DNA from: CAWGYQ01 sp963817395
GTDB lineage: Bacteria > Acidobacteriota > Vicinamibacteria > Vicinamibacterales > CAVPJW01
Length of the DNA: 64,000 nucleotides
Direction of reading: 5' to 3'
Assembly: GCA_963817395.1 (NCBI GenBank)
Contig: CAWFOC010000007.1
Location: 186,001 to 250,000, forward strand
The notes beneath the pieces were generated by a model. The model was not told the DNA's origin. It ran no database searches and saw only the letters and a list, made by a program, of their open reading frames with translations. Each line of letters opens with the position of its first letter. Positions within the stretch are counted from its first letter, which is position 1. The position numbers and the translations under genes are program-made. Of the stretch, positions 30,524 through 39,603 are shown piece after piece.

Positions 30524-31510
30524 ATGTTCTTCCGCGGACAAACCATCGGCAAGTACAAGATTCTCCAACCGCTCGGCAGCGGAGGCTTCGGCACCGTCTA
30601 CCTGGCCGAAGACACCTGGATCGACAAGAAGGTCGCCATCAAGGTGCCGCATCGCCAATCGGTGGATTTCAGCGAGCTGCTTCGCGAGCCGCGGCTGCAC
30701 GCCAGCCTGAGCCACCCGAATATCGTCTCCATCCTTACGGCCGAGAAATCGGAGAATGTGTTCTTCATCGTCATGGAGTATGTCGCGGGTGAGACGCTCG
30801 AGGCCATCGTGGGCAAGAGCGGGGCGCTCGACGTTCCGCGCGCGCTCGACTTCACCTGCCAGATCTGCAATGCCGTGGATCACGCGCACCGCCAGGGGGT
30901 GATTCATCGCGATTTGCGACCCGGCAACGTGCTGGTGTCCGAGGCCGGTGTCGTGAAGGTGGCCGATTTCGGGACGTCGCGATTCCTGGAGATTGCCGCG
31001 CACGGCACGACCGTCATCGGCAGTCCACCCTACATGGCGCCCGAACAGTTCCAGGGCAAGGCGGTGTTCGCGTCGGACATCTACTCGCTCGGTGTCACGA
31101 TGTACCAGATGTTGACGGGGGGCCTCCCCTACGAGACACCCACACCGGCCGATCTCGAACGGCTGATGCGTGGTGAGCTGGTCTCGGCGCCGCGATTGCG
31201 CAACGCGAAGATTCCGAAAGCGCTGAACGACATCGTCCTGCGCGCGATGGCCCCCGACGTGACGTCTCGCTATCAGCGGGCTGCCGATCTGCTCGAAGAC
31301 GTGCTGGCAGTGGGATCCAGTGGTGACGGTCGGCGCCCTCCTCGCGCCGCCGCGGCGCCGCCCGCAGCGGTCACCGCAAGCGAAGATTTGAACGACATCC
31401 AGTCGCGGTTGCGCGCGCGCGAGTCGGCGCCGGGGCGTTTCTGCTGGCACTGCCGGAAGCCTCTGCACGCGCGTGCCGACCGGTGCCCGTTTTGCGGCGA
31501 ATCGCAGTGA
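30524..31510 (+). CDS. Serine/threonine protein kinase with C-terminal zinc ribbon
   Basis: 328 residues from the ATG at 30524. Complete Hanks-type kinase: LGSGGFGTVYLAED (Gly loop), KKVAIKVPH, VIHRDLRPGNVLVSE (catalytic loop intact), VADFGTSRF (DFG) and YMAPEQF (APE). An Ala/Pro-rich linker follows, then a short zinc ribbon CWHCRKPLHARADRCPFCGE at the end. No membrane helix, so soluble. The start was chosen over GTG at 30500 because a TATACT (30506-30511) lies between them and may be the -10. Its targets are unknown. Confidence 0.85.
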   Translation: MFFRGQTIGKYKILQPLGSGGFGTVYLAEDTWIDKKVAIKVPHRQSVDFSELLREPRLHASLSHPNIVSILTAEKSENVFFIVMEYVAGETLEAIVGKSGALDVPRALDFTCQICNAVDHAHRQGVIHRDLRPGNVLVSEAGVVKVADFGTSRFLEIAAHGTTVIGSPPYMAPEQFQGKAVFASDIYSLGVTMYQMLTGGLPYETPTPADLERLMRGELVSAPRLRNAKIPKALNDIVLRAMAPDVTSRYQRAADLLEDVLAVGSSGDGRRPPRAAAAPPAAVTASEDLNDIQSRLRARESAPGRFCWHCRKPLHARADRCPFCGESQ

Positions 31511-31519
31511 TGCTAGAAT
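31491..31519 (+). promoter_or_regulatory. Candidate ilvE promoter
   Basis: A -35-like TTTGCG (31491-31496), 17-base spacer, and -10-like TAGAAT (31514-31519) overlap the end of the kinase gene. The predicted leader is about 45 bases, with a GAAGGAG ribosome binding site before the ATG at 31570. Moderate match only. Confidence 0.35.
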
Positions 31520-31569
31520 TCCCGTAGATCTCGCTCGCGCCCTCCCCCTCGAGCACGAAGGAGTCAACC

Positions 31570-32544
31570 ATGAGCTTCAGCGGCACCGGCAAGGTCTGGT
31601 TCAACGGATCGCTGGTGGAGTGGGCTGACGCCAAGATCCATCTCGCGTCACACGTCATCCACTACGGCAGCGGCGTCTTCGAAGGAGCCCGCTGCTATGA
31701 AACGCCGAGAGGCTCCGCCTGTTTCCGTCTCGATGCGCACGTTCAGCGCCTGTACAACTCGGCCCGCATCTACAGGATGAACTACGAGCTCGGGGCGGAC
31801 GACTTCCAGCAGGCGATTCTCGAGACCATTCGCGCAAACGGCTACAAGGCCTGCTACATCCGCCCGCTGTTCTATCGGGGCTATGGTTCGCTCGGCGTCA
31901 ATCCGCTGCCATGCCCGGTGGACGCCGCCGTGCTGCTGTGGGAGTGGGGAGCGTATCTCGGTCAAGAGGCGCTCGAGACCGGCGTCGACGTGTGCGTCAG
32001 CTCGTGGACACGGATGGCACCCAACACGTTCCCGTCGCTGGCGAAGTCCACGGCCAATTACGCCAACTCACAGCTCATCAAGATGGAAGCGGTCCTCGAT
32101 GGCTACGTCGAGGGGATCGCGCTCGACTCGTCGGGGGCTGTCAGTGAGGGCAGCGGAGAAAATCTGTTCCTCGTGCGCGATGGCGTCCTTTACTCGCCTT
32201 CGCTGGGGTCGTCAATTCTGCCAGGAATTACGCGCGACACCGTCATGATGCTGGCGCGCGACCTCGGGTTCGAGGTCCGCATCGAGAGCGTCCCGCGAGA
32301 GATGCTCTACCTGGCCGATGAGGTCTTCTTCTCGGGCACGGCGGCCGAAATCACTCCCATCCGATCCGTCGATAAGATCCAGGTCGGGACCGGCCGGCCG
32401 GGTCCAGTCACCGAGGCTATCCGGCGCCGGTTCTTTGCGGTCATCCACGGCGAGTTGCCAGACACGCACGGCTGGCTCACGTTCGTGTATCCCGAAGAGG
32501 CGCCGCTCCGCGAACGAGCCCGCAGCGCCGTCAACACGCGCTAA
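31570..32544 (+). CDS. ilvE: Branched-chain amino acid aminotransferase
   Basis: 324 residues, fold-type IV PLP enzyme that interconverts Val, Leu and Ile with their keto acids. The N-terminal HVIHYGSGVFEGARCYET, the Lys region FPSLAKSTANYANSQLIK, SGAVSEGSGENLFLVRDGVL and GSSILPGITRDTVMMLARD match IlvE group I. EVFFSGTAAEITPIRSVD binds the cofactor phosphate. A strong GAAGGAG site precedes the ATG by 7 bases. Confidence 0.92.
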   Translation: MSFSGTGKVWFNGSLVEWADAKIHLASHVIHYGSGVFEGARCYETPRGSACFRLDAHVQRLYNSARIYRMNYELGADDFQQAILETIRANGYKACYIRPLFYRGYGSLGVNPLPCPVDAAVLLWEWGAYLGQEALETGVDVCVSSWTRMAPNTFPSLAKSTANYANSQLIKMEAVLDGYVEGIALDSSGAVSEGSGENLFLVRDGVLYSPSLGSSILPGITRDTVMMLARDLGFEVRIESVPREMLYLADEVFFSGTAAEITPIRSVDKIQVGTGRPGPVTEAIRRRFFAVIHGELPDTHGWLTFVYPEEAPLRERARSAVNTR

Positions 32545-32600
32545 GCCACGGCCGACCCTCCGACACGGCCGACCGCCGGCCGCGTCGAGAGACCGGTCTC

Positions 32601-32840
32601 ATGCACGTCAACGAACTGCTGACGATTGCGACCGAGCATGGTGCGTTCGACCAGTCGATCTTTTCGCCCTTCGAGCGCGGACTGGTCACCTACGAGGAGG
32701 CGCTGCGCTGGGCTTCCAACGCGGACGAGTTCAAGCTGCGTGTTCAAGGGACCGCCACCAGGGCCAATCTCGCGCGCGACGAGATGGCGCGCGCGGCCAT
32801 GAGCTCGGGACGGCCCGACCTTACGCGCGTCGGGAGCTGA
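32601..32840 (+). CDS. Small protein resembling the C-terminal tail of PilT-type ATPases
   Basis: 79 residues. FERGLVTYEEALRWASNADE followed by FKLRVQG is very close to the last block of type IV pilus retraction ATPases (QGLITYEEALRRATNPDEFx), and the preceding segment echoes the helix before it. The Walker motifs and the rest of PilT are absent and no pil genes flank it. It may be a remnant or a free-standing small protein. It has its own ATG but no clear ribosome binding site, and it lies between ilvE and recX. Confidence 0.55.
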   Translation: MHVNELLTIATEHGAFDQSIFSPFERGLVTYEEALRWASNADEFKLRVQGTATRANLARDEMARAAMSSGRPDLTRVGS

Positions 32841-32863
32841 CTGCCGACCGGGCTTTGAGAGTC

Positions 32864-33394
32864 ATGGCCCGCCGCCGCTCGCCACCAGCCTCGGCCAACC
32901 CCTCGCGGAGCGTCTACGCCACCGCCCTGGGATTCGTCGCCCGGCGCGAGCTCTCGGCGGCACAAGTCCGGCAGCGACTCGAGGCAAGGGGGTTTCCCTC
33001 CGAGGCGATTCAGACCACGCTCGAGCGCCTCGAGAGCAACGGCGCGATTGATGACCGGCGCACGGCCCGCGCCATCGCACGGACCGAAGTCCGCCGCTCC
33101 CGGGGGCCTTCCAGAGTCCGGCGAGTGCTGGAGCAAGCCGGCCTGGCGCGCGATGTCGTCCGCGACGCGCTTCAGGAGGCCTTCGCGGACACGTCCGAGC
33201 GGGACGCCATCGACCGCGCGCTCGCACGACGGTACCGTCGGCGGCTGGTGGACCTCACGAATCCCGCCGAGATCGGGCGGATTCGCGGGTATCTGCTACG
33301 CCAGGGATTCTCGCCCTCAGCAATCACGGATGTGCTGGCTCGCCGCCGGCGAGGCCCGCGCGGTAATGTGGAGCCTGACGACGGCGAGGTCTGA
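32864..33394 (+). CDS. recX: Regulatory protein RecX
   Basis: 176 residues from the ATG at 32864. All-helical RecX fold of tandem three-helix repeats: YATALGFVARRELSAAQVRQ, RLEARGFPSEAIQTTLERLE, then NGAIDDRRTARAIARTEV and SRVRRVLEQAGLARDVVRDA, ending with IRGYLLRQGFSPSAITDVL. RecX caps RecA filaments. recA is not in the window, although recA-recX-alaS linkage is frequent and alaS is two genes downstream. The longer upstream frame reads through ilvE out of phase and is not coding. Confidence 0.82.
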   Translation: MARRRSPPASANPSRSVYATALGFVARRELSAAQVRQRLEARGFPSEAIQTTLERLESNGAIDDRRTARAIARTEVRRSRGPSRVRRVLEQAGLARDVVRDALQEAFADTSERDAIDRALARRYRRRLVDLTNPAEIGRIRGYLLRQGFSPSAITDVLARRRRGPRGNVEPDDGEV

Positions 33395-33432
33395 CGATTC
33401 GAGCCTGGCGGCCCGCTGGTCTGAACTCACCC

Positions 33433-35631
33433 ATGGACGAGAACGCCCCACGACCTCCGGGTCGACTGCTGCTCGTGTCCAACAGGCTGCCCGTGACGGT
33501 CCGGGTGGAGGACGGAGAGATCCGCCTGCCGCCAGCCACCGGCGGTCTGGCCACGGGGCTGATCGGGTATCACGGCACGGCTGATACGGTGTGGATCGGC
33601 TGGCCTGGCGACCTCGCGAGGCTGACGCGCAGCCAGCGGACGACCCTGGACGAACTGCTGGGAGCTCGTGGCATTCTCGCGATCGAGCTCAGCGCCAACG
33701 AAGTGAGGGACTACTACGAGGGATTCTCGAACGGAGTCTTGTGGCCGTTGTTCCACTATCTGCTCGACCGGATTCCACTCGGTCAGACCGACTGGCAGAC
33801 CTACCGCCAGGTGAATCAGAAGTTCGCCGATCGCGTCATTCGGCACTACCGTGAAGGCGATCGAATCTGGGTGCACGACTACCAGCTGATGCTGGTGCCG
33901 AAGCTGGTGCGCGAGAAGGTTCCTGACGCGCAGATTGGCTTCTTCCTCCATATCCCCTTCCCTTCGTCCGAGGTGTTCCGGATCCTGCCGTGGCGCACCC
34001 AGGTGCTGGAAGGCTTGCTCGGGGCGGATCTGATCGGGTTCCACACCTACGGATACCTGCGGCACTTCTCGATGTCGCTCCTTCACCTCATGGGACTCGA
34101 AGCCGATGTGGACCGAGTCCTCGTTGACGGGCGCGAGGTCCGGCTTGGCGTCTTTCCCATGGGGATCGATGCCGCGCAGTTCCAGAAGCTGGCCAGCGAT
34201 CCCGATGTGATTGAGGAAGCGCGGTCGATCCGGTCCACGGCCGGCGACCGTCGGCTGCTGCTGGGGATCGACCGACTCGACTACACCAAGGGCATTCCGC
34301 GGCGTCTACTGGCACTGGAGCGCCTGCTCGATTCGGATCCCCAGTTTCGTGACAGCGTGCGCCTGATTCAGATCGCCGTCCCTTCGCGGACCAAGGTGGA
34401 GTCGTATCGCGACCTTCGCCGACAGGTCGAAGAACTGGTCGGGCGCATCAACGGAACCCGCGGCACACTCGAGTCGACGCCCATTCATTACCTGTATCGA
34501 TCGGTGTCGCAACGCCGGCTGGTGGCCCTCTACCTTGCGGCCGACGTCATGCTCGTGACACCGCTCCGTGACGGCATGAACCTCGTCGCCAAGGAATTCG
34601 TCGCCTCGCGCGTGGACGAAGACGGCGTGCTGCTTCTCAGCGAGTTCGCGGGTGCGTCCTCCGAATTGAGTGGCGCGCTGCTGGTGAACCCGTACGACGT
34701 GGACGGCCTCGCGGCATCCCTGCAGGACGCACTCACCATGGAGCGCGAAGAACGGCGGACACGGATGGTGCAGTTGCGGCGGCGGGTCACCACATACACC
34801 GCCGTTCGTTGGGCCGAGCAGTTCGTTGGCGAACTGTCGGCCCCGAGGCGCGAGGTCGTCCCACCGCCGGCCGACACGAGCCGGGCCGAGCTGGCGGTCC
34901 TCGCCGAGGACCTACGCCGGGAATATCGTCTGGCCCTGATCCTCGACTACGACGGCACCCTTGTGCCCATCGAGAGCTTCCCGGACCTGGCGGTTCCCGA
35001 TCGCGACCTGCTCGATCTGCTCACCGAGCTGGCGGCTCGTCCCGAGACCATGGTGATGGTGGTGAGCGGCCGCGATCGGGAGACGCTGGACCGCTGGATC
35101 GGACGGCTGCCGATCATGCTGGCGGCCGAGCACGGATTCTGGACTCGCGGCACGTCGCCCGACTCATGGGAGCCGGCCATGCCGATTCCGCCCGACCTCT
35201 TCACACGCGTTCGTCCGATCGTCGAGCAGTTCACCGCTGATACTCCAGGCTCGCTCATCGAGGACAAGACGACGTCCATCGCGTGGCACTATCGACTCGT
35301 CGATCCCGAGTTCGGCGAACGCCAGGCGCACGAGCTGCGCATGGTGCTGGGAGACGCGCTGAGCAACCAGCCGTTGGAAGTCATGGAGAACAAGCGGGTG
35401 ATTGAAGTGCGGCTCGGGGGTGCCACCAAGTCCCGCGTGCTGCAGCGCCTCCCTGCGACCGCCGAGGCGCGCATCGTGGCCATGGGCGACGACCGCACCG
35501 ACGAGGATCTCTTCGCCGCGATCCCGGCAAATGGGGTCGCCATCCACGTCGGCGATGGCCCGACGCGCGCGGCATATCGCGTCGCCGATTCCGGTGAGGC
35601 ACGGCGGTTTCTCGAGACGCTCCTTCGTTAG
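33433..35631 (+). CDS. otsAB: Bifunctional trehalose-6-phosphate synthase/trehalose-phosphatase
   Basis: 732 residues, a fusion of OtsA (about 1-470) and OtsB (about 485-732). GT20 synthase features: LLLVSNRLPVTV, PPATGGLATGL, WVHDYQLMLVPKLVRE, GFFLHIPFPSSEVFRILPWR, GIDRLDYTKGIPRRL and TPLRDGMNLVAKEFVASR. The HAD-type phosphatase has LILDYDGTLVPIESFPDL (nucleophile Asp), VVSGRDRETLDRWIG and GDDRTDEDLFAAI. The protein would make trehalose from UDP-glucose and glucose-6-phosphate without releasing the intermediate, for osmotic and desiccation tolerance. Confidence 0.93.
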   Translation: MDENAPRPPGRLLLVSNRLPVTVRVEDGEIRLPPATGGLATGLIGYHGTADTVWIGWPGDLARLTRSQRTTLDELLGARGILAIELSANEVRDYYEGFSNGVLWPLFHYLLDRIPLGQTDWQTYRQVNQKFADRVIRHYREGDRIWVHDYQLMLVPKLVREKVPDAQIGFFLHIPFPSSEVFRILPWRTQVLEGLLGADLIGFHTYGYLRHFSMSLLHLMGLEADVDRVLVDGREVRLGVFPMGIDAAQFQKLASDPDVIEEARSIRSTAGDRRLLLGIDRLDYTKGIPRRLLALERLLDSDPQFRDSVRLIQIAVPSRTKVESYRDLRRQVEELVGRINGTRGTLESTPIHYLYRSVSQRRLVALYLAADVMLVTPLRDGMNLVAKEFVASRVDEDGVLLLSEFAGASSELSGALLVNPYDVDGLAASLQDALTMEREERRTRMVQLRRRVTTYTAVRWAEQFVGELSAPRREVVPPPADTSRAELAVLAEDLRREYRLALILDYDGTLVPIESFPDLAVPDRDLLDLLTELAARPETMVMVVSGRDRETLDRWIGRLPIMLAAEHGFWTRGTSPDSWEPAMPIPPDLFTRVRPIVEQFTADTPGSLIEDKTTSIAWHYRLVDPEFGERQAHELRMVLGDALSNQPLEVMENKRVIEVRLGGATKSRVLQRLPATAEARIVAMGDDRTDEDLFAAIPANGVAIHVGDGPTRAAYRVADSGEARRFLETLLR

Positions 35632-35659
35632 CCACGCCGGGCGTCGTCGCCAAAACCGG

Positions 35660-35665
35660 TACAAT
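35660..35665 (+). promoter_or_regulatory. -10-like box of alaS, leaderless geometry
   Basis: TACAAT ends seven bases before the ATG at 35673, so transcription would begin at or one base before the start codon. No convincing -35 is seen. The upstream ATG at 35664 overlaps this box and was rejected as start. Confidence 0.4.
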
Positions 35666-35672
35666 GTCCACA

Positions 35673-38372
35673 ATGACCTCGCATGACACACGGCGATCCT
35701 TCCTGAAGTTTTTCGAGGATCGCGGCCACCGGATCGTGCCGAGCTCGCCGCTCGTGCCCCACGACGATCCCACGCTGCTCTTCACGAATGCGGGAATGAA
35801 CCAGTTCAAGGACGCCTTCCTCGGGCGCGAACGGCGCGACTATCGCCGTGCCACGACGGCGCAGAAATGCATGCGCGTCAGCGGAAAGCACAACGATCTC
35901 GACAATGTCGGGCCCTCGCTCCGCCACCACACGTTCTTCGAAATGCTGGGTAATTTTTCCTTCGGAGACTATTTCAAGAGCGATGCGATCGCCTTCGCCT
36001 GGGAGCTGTTGACGGAGGTGTGGCAGTTACCGCCGCAGAAGCTGGTGGCTACGGTCTTCGCCGGCGACGCAGGTGTGCCACGCGACCGCGACGCCTGGGA
36101 GCTCTGGCAACGATTCGTGCCTTCCGATCGTATCGTCGAGCTCGGCATGGCCGACAACTTCTGGTCCATGGGAGACACCGGGCCGTGCGGACGCTGTTCA
36201 GAGATTCATTATTTTCGCGGAGCGCAGTTCCCGTGTCAGGCCGAGCCGTGCCTGGGTGTTGCCTGCTCGTGCGATCGCTATGTCGAGATCTGGAACAACG
36301 TCTTCATGGAGTTCGATCGGCAGGCGGACGGCACGTTGACGCCGCTGCCGGCCCCCTCCATCGACACGGGCATGGGTCTGGAACGGATCGTCGCCGTACT
36401 GCAGGGAAGAGTCTCGAACTACGACACCGACCTGTTCCGTCCGCTCATCGAGCGGATGCAGTCGCTGACGGGCGCGGATTACGGCCCATACACGAGCGCC
36501 CACGAGCCTGCGAGCGACGATGTCCATTTCCGCGTAATCGCCGATCATGCGCGCGCCATGACGTTCCTGATCGCAGACGGCGTGGTGCCCTCGAACGAAT
36601 GGCGCGGCTACGTGCTTCGGAAGATCATGCGCCGAGCCATGCGCCACGGGAAACATCTGCGGATGACCGAGCCATTCCTCTTCGAGCTCGTGGCCGTGCT
36701 CGTCGCCGAGATGGGAGAGGCGTACCCGGAGATTGCGCGGCACCGCCAGTTCGTCGAGCAGACGGTTCTGGCGGAAGAAAAGCGGTTCGATGCAGTTCTG
36801 AACCAGGGGCTCCCAAGGCTCGAAGCGGAAGTATCCGCAGCGGAGGCAAAAGGAACGCCGCTCGCTGGAGCCGCGGCGTTCCGGCTCTACGACACGTTCG
36901 GCGTACCCTTTGACTTCATCGAGGACGTGGCGAGCCAGCGGGGTGTCGGTATCGATCGCGAGCAGTTCGATCGAGAAATGGAGCTCCAGCGCCACAGGGC
37001 ACGCGCGCGGAGCGCCTTCGACGGCCGCACGGAAGACGACTTCACCACGGGCGGCGACCTGCGCGCCGCGCTCGATGAGGCGGGCGATCGATTCGAAGGC
37101 TACTCGACAACCCGTGTGGCGGGGGCCACGGCTCTGGCGCTCTTCGACGATCAACGCCGCTCGGTCGAATCCCTCGGACCCGGTCGGGTGGGTTTTATGG
37201 TGCTCGACCGGACACCCTTCTATGCCGAGTCCGGAGGGCAGGTTTCGGATACCGGGGTCATCGAGGCCGATGCAGGCGGCGCGCGAGCCACGGTCACGAG
37301 CGTCGTGCGGCTCGCGCCTGGATGGCCGCGCGCTCACGGGATACGAGTGGATGACGGTTCGTTCACGGTGGCTGATCGCGTCACCGCGATCGTCGACACT
37401 CCAACACGCGACGAGATTCGCCGGAACCACACCGCCACCCACCTGCTGCATGCGGCGCTCCGTTCCAGGCTCGGACCGCACGTGAAACAAGCCGGCTCGC
37501 TCGTGGCGCCCGATCGGCTGCGCTTCGATTTCACGCACACGAGCGCCGTCGGCCGCGAACAGCTCGACGCCATCGAGTGCCTGGTGAACGACCAGATCCG
37601 CCTTAATTCCTCCGTCGTCACGGAAGTCATGGCCACGGCGGACGCGATCGCCCAGGGCGCGATGGCGCTCTTTGGCGAGAAGTACGGCGAGCGGGTGCGA
37701 GTGGTGACGGTGCCTGGATTCAGCACGGAGCTGTGCGGCGGCACGCACGTCCGGGCCACCGGTGACATCGGGGTCTTCGAGATTGTCGAGGAGTCCGGCG
37801 TGGCCGCCGGTGTGCGACGAATCGAAGCCCTGACCGGATCGCTGGCCGTGATGCGCCACCAGGAACAGCGGCGGGTCCTCGAATCCGTGCTGACGGCTTT
37901 GCACACACCGGCGGAACAGGCTTCTGAGGCAATCGGACGATTGCAGGGCGAGGTGAAGCGTCTCGGCCGCGATCTCCATCAGTTGAGAATGAGGGCCGCC
38001 ATCGGCGGTGATCAGCAGGCAGGAGACGATGTCGTCGAGATCGCTGACGTTCGGGTCGTCGCGCGCCGCGCGGACGACCTCGACAAGAACGGCCTGCGAA
38101 CGCTGGCCGATACGCTGAAGGATCGTCTTCGAGCCGGCGTCGTGGTCCTGGCCGGCCAGACCGATGGGCGTGTTTCGATTGTCGTCGCGGTGTCCCGCGA
38201 TCTGACTTCCCGGTTGCAGGCAGGAACAATCGTCAAGGAGCTTGCCCCCTTGGTGGGCGGTGGAGGCGGCGGACGACCCGACTTCGCCGAAGCCGGAGGC
38301 AAGGACGCATCGAAGATCGACGCCGTCCTGGACGAAAGCTACCAGCTCATCCGCAGGATGCTCGAATCTTGA
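35673..38372 (+). CDS. alaS: Alanyl-tRNA synthetase
   Basis: 899 residues. Class II synthetase: FFEDRGHRIVPSSPLVPHDD and LLFTNAGMNQFKDAFLG (motif 1 region), CMRVSGKHNDLDNVG, HHTFFEMLGNFSFGDYF (motif 2), and GMGLERIVAVLQG (motif 3). The editing domain shows HTATHLLHAALR and CGGTHVRATGD, the HxxxH...CxxxH zinc site that clears mischarged Ser and Gly. The C-terminal C-Ala domain ends in GGGGGGRPDFAEAGGKD. A CxCxxxxEIWN-type zinc segment (ACSCDRYVEIWN) is inserted near residue 195. Complete. Confidence 0.97.
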   Translation: MTSHDTRRSFLKFFEDRGHRIVPSSPLVPHDDPTLLFTNAGMNQFKDAFLGRERRDYRRATTAQKCMRVSGKHNDLDNVGPSLRHHTFFEMLGNFSFGDYFKSDAIAFAWELLTEVWQLPPQKLVATVFAGDAGVPRDRDAWELWQRFVPSDRIVELGMADNFWSMGDTGPCGRCSEIHYFRGAQFPCQAEPCLGVACSCDRYVEIWNNVFMEFDRQADGTLTPLPAPSIDTGMGLERIVAVLQGRVSNYDTDLFRPLIERMQSLTGADYGPYTSAHEPASDDVHFRVIADHARAMTFLIADGVVPSNEWRGYVLRKIMRRAMRHGKHLRMTEPFLFELVAVLVAEMGEAYPEIARHRQFVEQTVLAEEKRFDAVLNQGLPRLEAEVSAAEAKGTPLAGAAAFRLYDTFGVPFDFIEDVASQRGVGIDREQFDREMELQRHRARARSAFDGRTEDDFTTGGDLRAALDEAGDRFEGYSTTRVAGATALALFDDQRRSVESLGPGRVGFMVLDRTPFYAESGGQVSDTGVIEADAGGARATVTSVVRLAPGWPRAHGIRVDDGSFTVADRVTAIVDTPTRDEIRRNHTATHLLHAALRSRLGPHVKQAGSLVAPDRLRFDFTHTSAVGREQLDAIECLVNDQIRLNSSVVTEVMATADAIAQGAMALFGEKYGERVRVVTVPGFSTELCGGTHVRATGDIGVFEIVEESGVAAGVRRIEALTGSLAVMRHQEQRRVLESVLTALHTPAEQASEAIGRLQGEVKRLGRDLHQLRMRAAIGGDQQAGDDVVEIADVRVVARRADDLDKNGLRTLADTLKDRLRAGVVVLAGQTDGRVSIVVAVSRDLTSRLQAGTIVKELAPLVGGGGGGRPDFAEAGGKDASKIDAVLDESYQLIRRMLES

Positions 38373-38490
38373 AGTCGCCCGCCTCCACCTAAAGCTCCAT
38401 CATCCCCGCGCCGATACCCAGGCGATAGTTGTCGGCCGCCTGGCGGAGCTGCATCTGTGCTTCCTGCCGGCCTGCAGCGCGGATTCCCTG

Positions 38491-39189
38491 ATGCCCTGGG
38501 CACGCCTCGCCCTCGTTGTCGCACTCTTGACGTTCGGACTCGTTCGAACGGTGTCGGCTCAGATCTACGCGTGGCGCGACGCTCGGGGCACGCTGGTCCT
38601 GTCCGATCGGCCGCTGCACCCATCCGCCGTCACGGTGTCCGTCCCGAGGGCCCAGAGCGGCGTCAAGACCACGCGCAAGGCCCGGAGCTATCCCGGCGAC
38701 TTCGATCATCACATCGTCGAACAAGCAGGCATCCAGAGTCTGCGACCGGACCTGGTGCGCGCCGTCATCCAGGTGGAGTCCGCCTTCAATCCCCACGCAC
38801 GATCGCCGAAAGGGGCCATGGGCTTGATGCAGCTCACGCCGGCGCTGGTCGACGAGCTGGGCGTGCGCGATCCGTACGATCCGGCTCAGAACATCAAGGC
38901 CGGCACGGCCTATCTGCGACAGCTGCTGGATCGCTACGACGGGAACGAGGAGCTCGCTCTGGCGGCTTACAATGCCGGCCCTGGGGCCATCGATCGGCAC
39001 GGTCTACGGGTGCCTCCCTATCAGGAGACCCGTCAGTATGTCCGGCGCATTCGCGAGGCGACCACGGTTACCGGACCGACGCCGCACGCCATCTATAAGC
39101 AGATAGTCAAGGTTGACGCACGGCTCGTACCTCGCTACACGAGTACGCCGCCCGAATCCGGCACTTACGAGATCCTCTCGCGCCGCTGA
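38491..39189 (+). CDS. Secreted lytic transglycosylase with DUF4124-like N-terminus
   Basis: 232 residues from the ATG at 38491 (MPWARLALVVALL), which begins a signal peptide ending near VRTVSA-QI. A DUF4124-like segment follows (QIYAWRDARGTLVLSDRP). The SLT domain then shows VIQVESAFNPHARSPKGAMG with the catalytic Glu, GLMQLTPALVDELGV and AAYNAGPGAIDRHG. It cleaves the glycan strands of peptidoglycan in the periplasm. The open frame extends upstream, but that part overlaps alaS and lacks a signal peptide. Confidence 0.85.
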   Translation: MPWARLALVVALLTFGLVRTVSAQIYAWRDARGTLVLSDRPLHPSAVTVSVPRAQSGVKTTRKARSYPGDFDHHIVEQAGIQSLRPDLVRAVIQVESAFNPHARSPKGAMGLMQLTPALVDELGVRDPYDPAQNIKAGTAYLRQLLDRYDGNEELALAAYNAGPGAIDRHGLRVPPYQETRQYVRRIREATTVTGPTPHAIYKQIVKVDARLVPRYTSTPPESGTYEILSRR

Positions 39190-39324
39190 CGCCGGGCTTC
39201 ACCTCTCAAGACCTGCAACCCTCGGCGAAGGCTGGGCGGTGTGGTATCATTCGTGTTTTGCGCCTGCCGCAAGAAACCTGCCTGACCTGGCAGATCGGCA
39301 CCGCAACAGAGAGGATCGAGGTTC

Positions 39325-39594
39325 GTGGCCACTCATCAGTCCGCGCTCAAAGCACATCGACAGAGCCTCAAGCACCGGGAGCGCAATCGGGAACAGCGCG
39401 CGAGACTTCGCACAGCGTTGAAGGCAATCCGCGAGGCGCTCGGCCGCAAAGACGAGCCTGCCGCACGTGGGCGGCTCCGCGACACCATTTCGCTCATCGA
39501 CAAGATGGCCAGCAAGGGCATCATTCACCGGAATGCGGCGGGGCGCTACAAGTCGCGTCTCACCAACCGGCTGGCAGGTCTCCGCCAGTCCTGA
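39325..39594 (+). CDS. rpsT: 30S ribosomal protein S20
   Basis: 89 residues of basic three-helix bundle: ALKAHRQSLKHRERNREQRA, then RLRTALKAIREAL, and ISLIDKMASKGIIHRNAAGR which is the S20 signature. It binds 16S rRNA early in assembly. The start is a GTG at 39325 behind a GAGG. E. coli rpsT also uses a non-ATG start, linked to autoregulation. A -10-like TATCAT (39245-39250) would give a leader of roughly 70 bases. Convergent with holA, 9 bases apart, with no obvious terminator. Confidence 0.95.
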   Translation: MATHQSALKAHRQSLKHRERNREQRARLRTALKAIREALGRKDEPAARGRLRDTISLIDKMASKGIIHRNAAGRYKSRLTNRLAGLRQS

Positions 39595-39603
39595 ACGCCG
39601 GCA

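Noticed and set aside
36198..37979. 593-residue antisense ORF opposite alaS
   Set aside because: A high-GC shadow; alaS on the other strand carries every catalytic motif.
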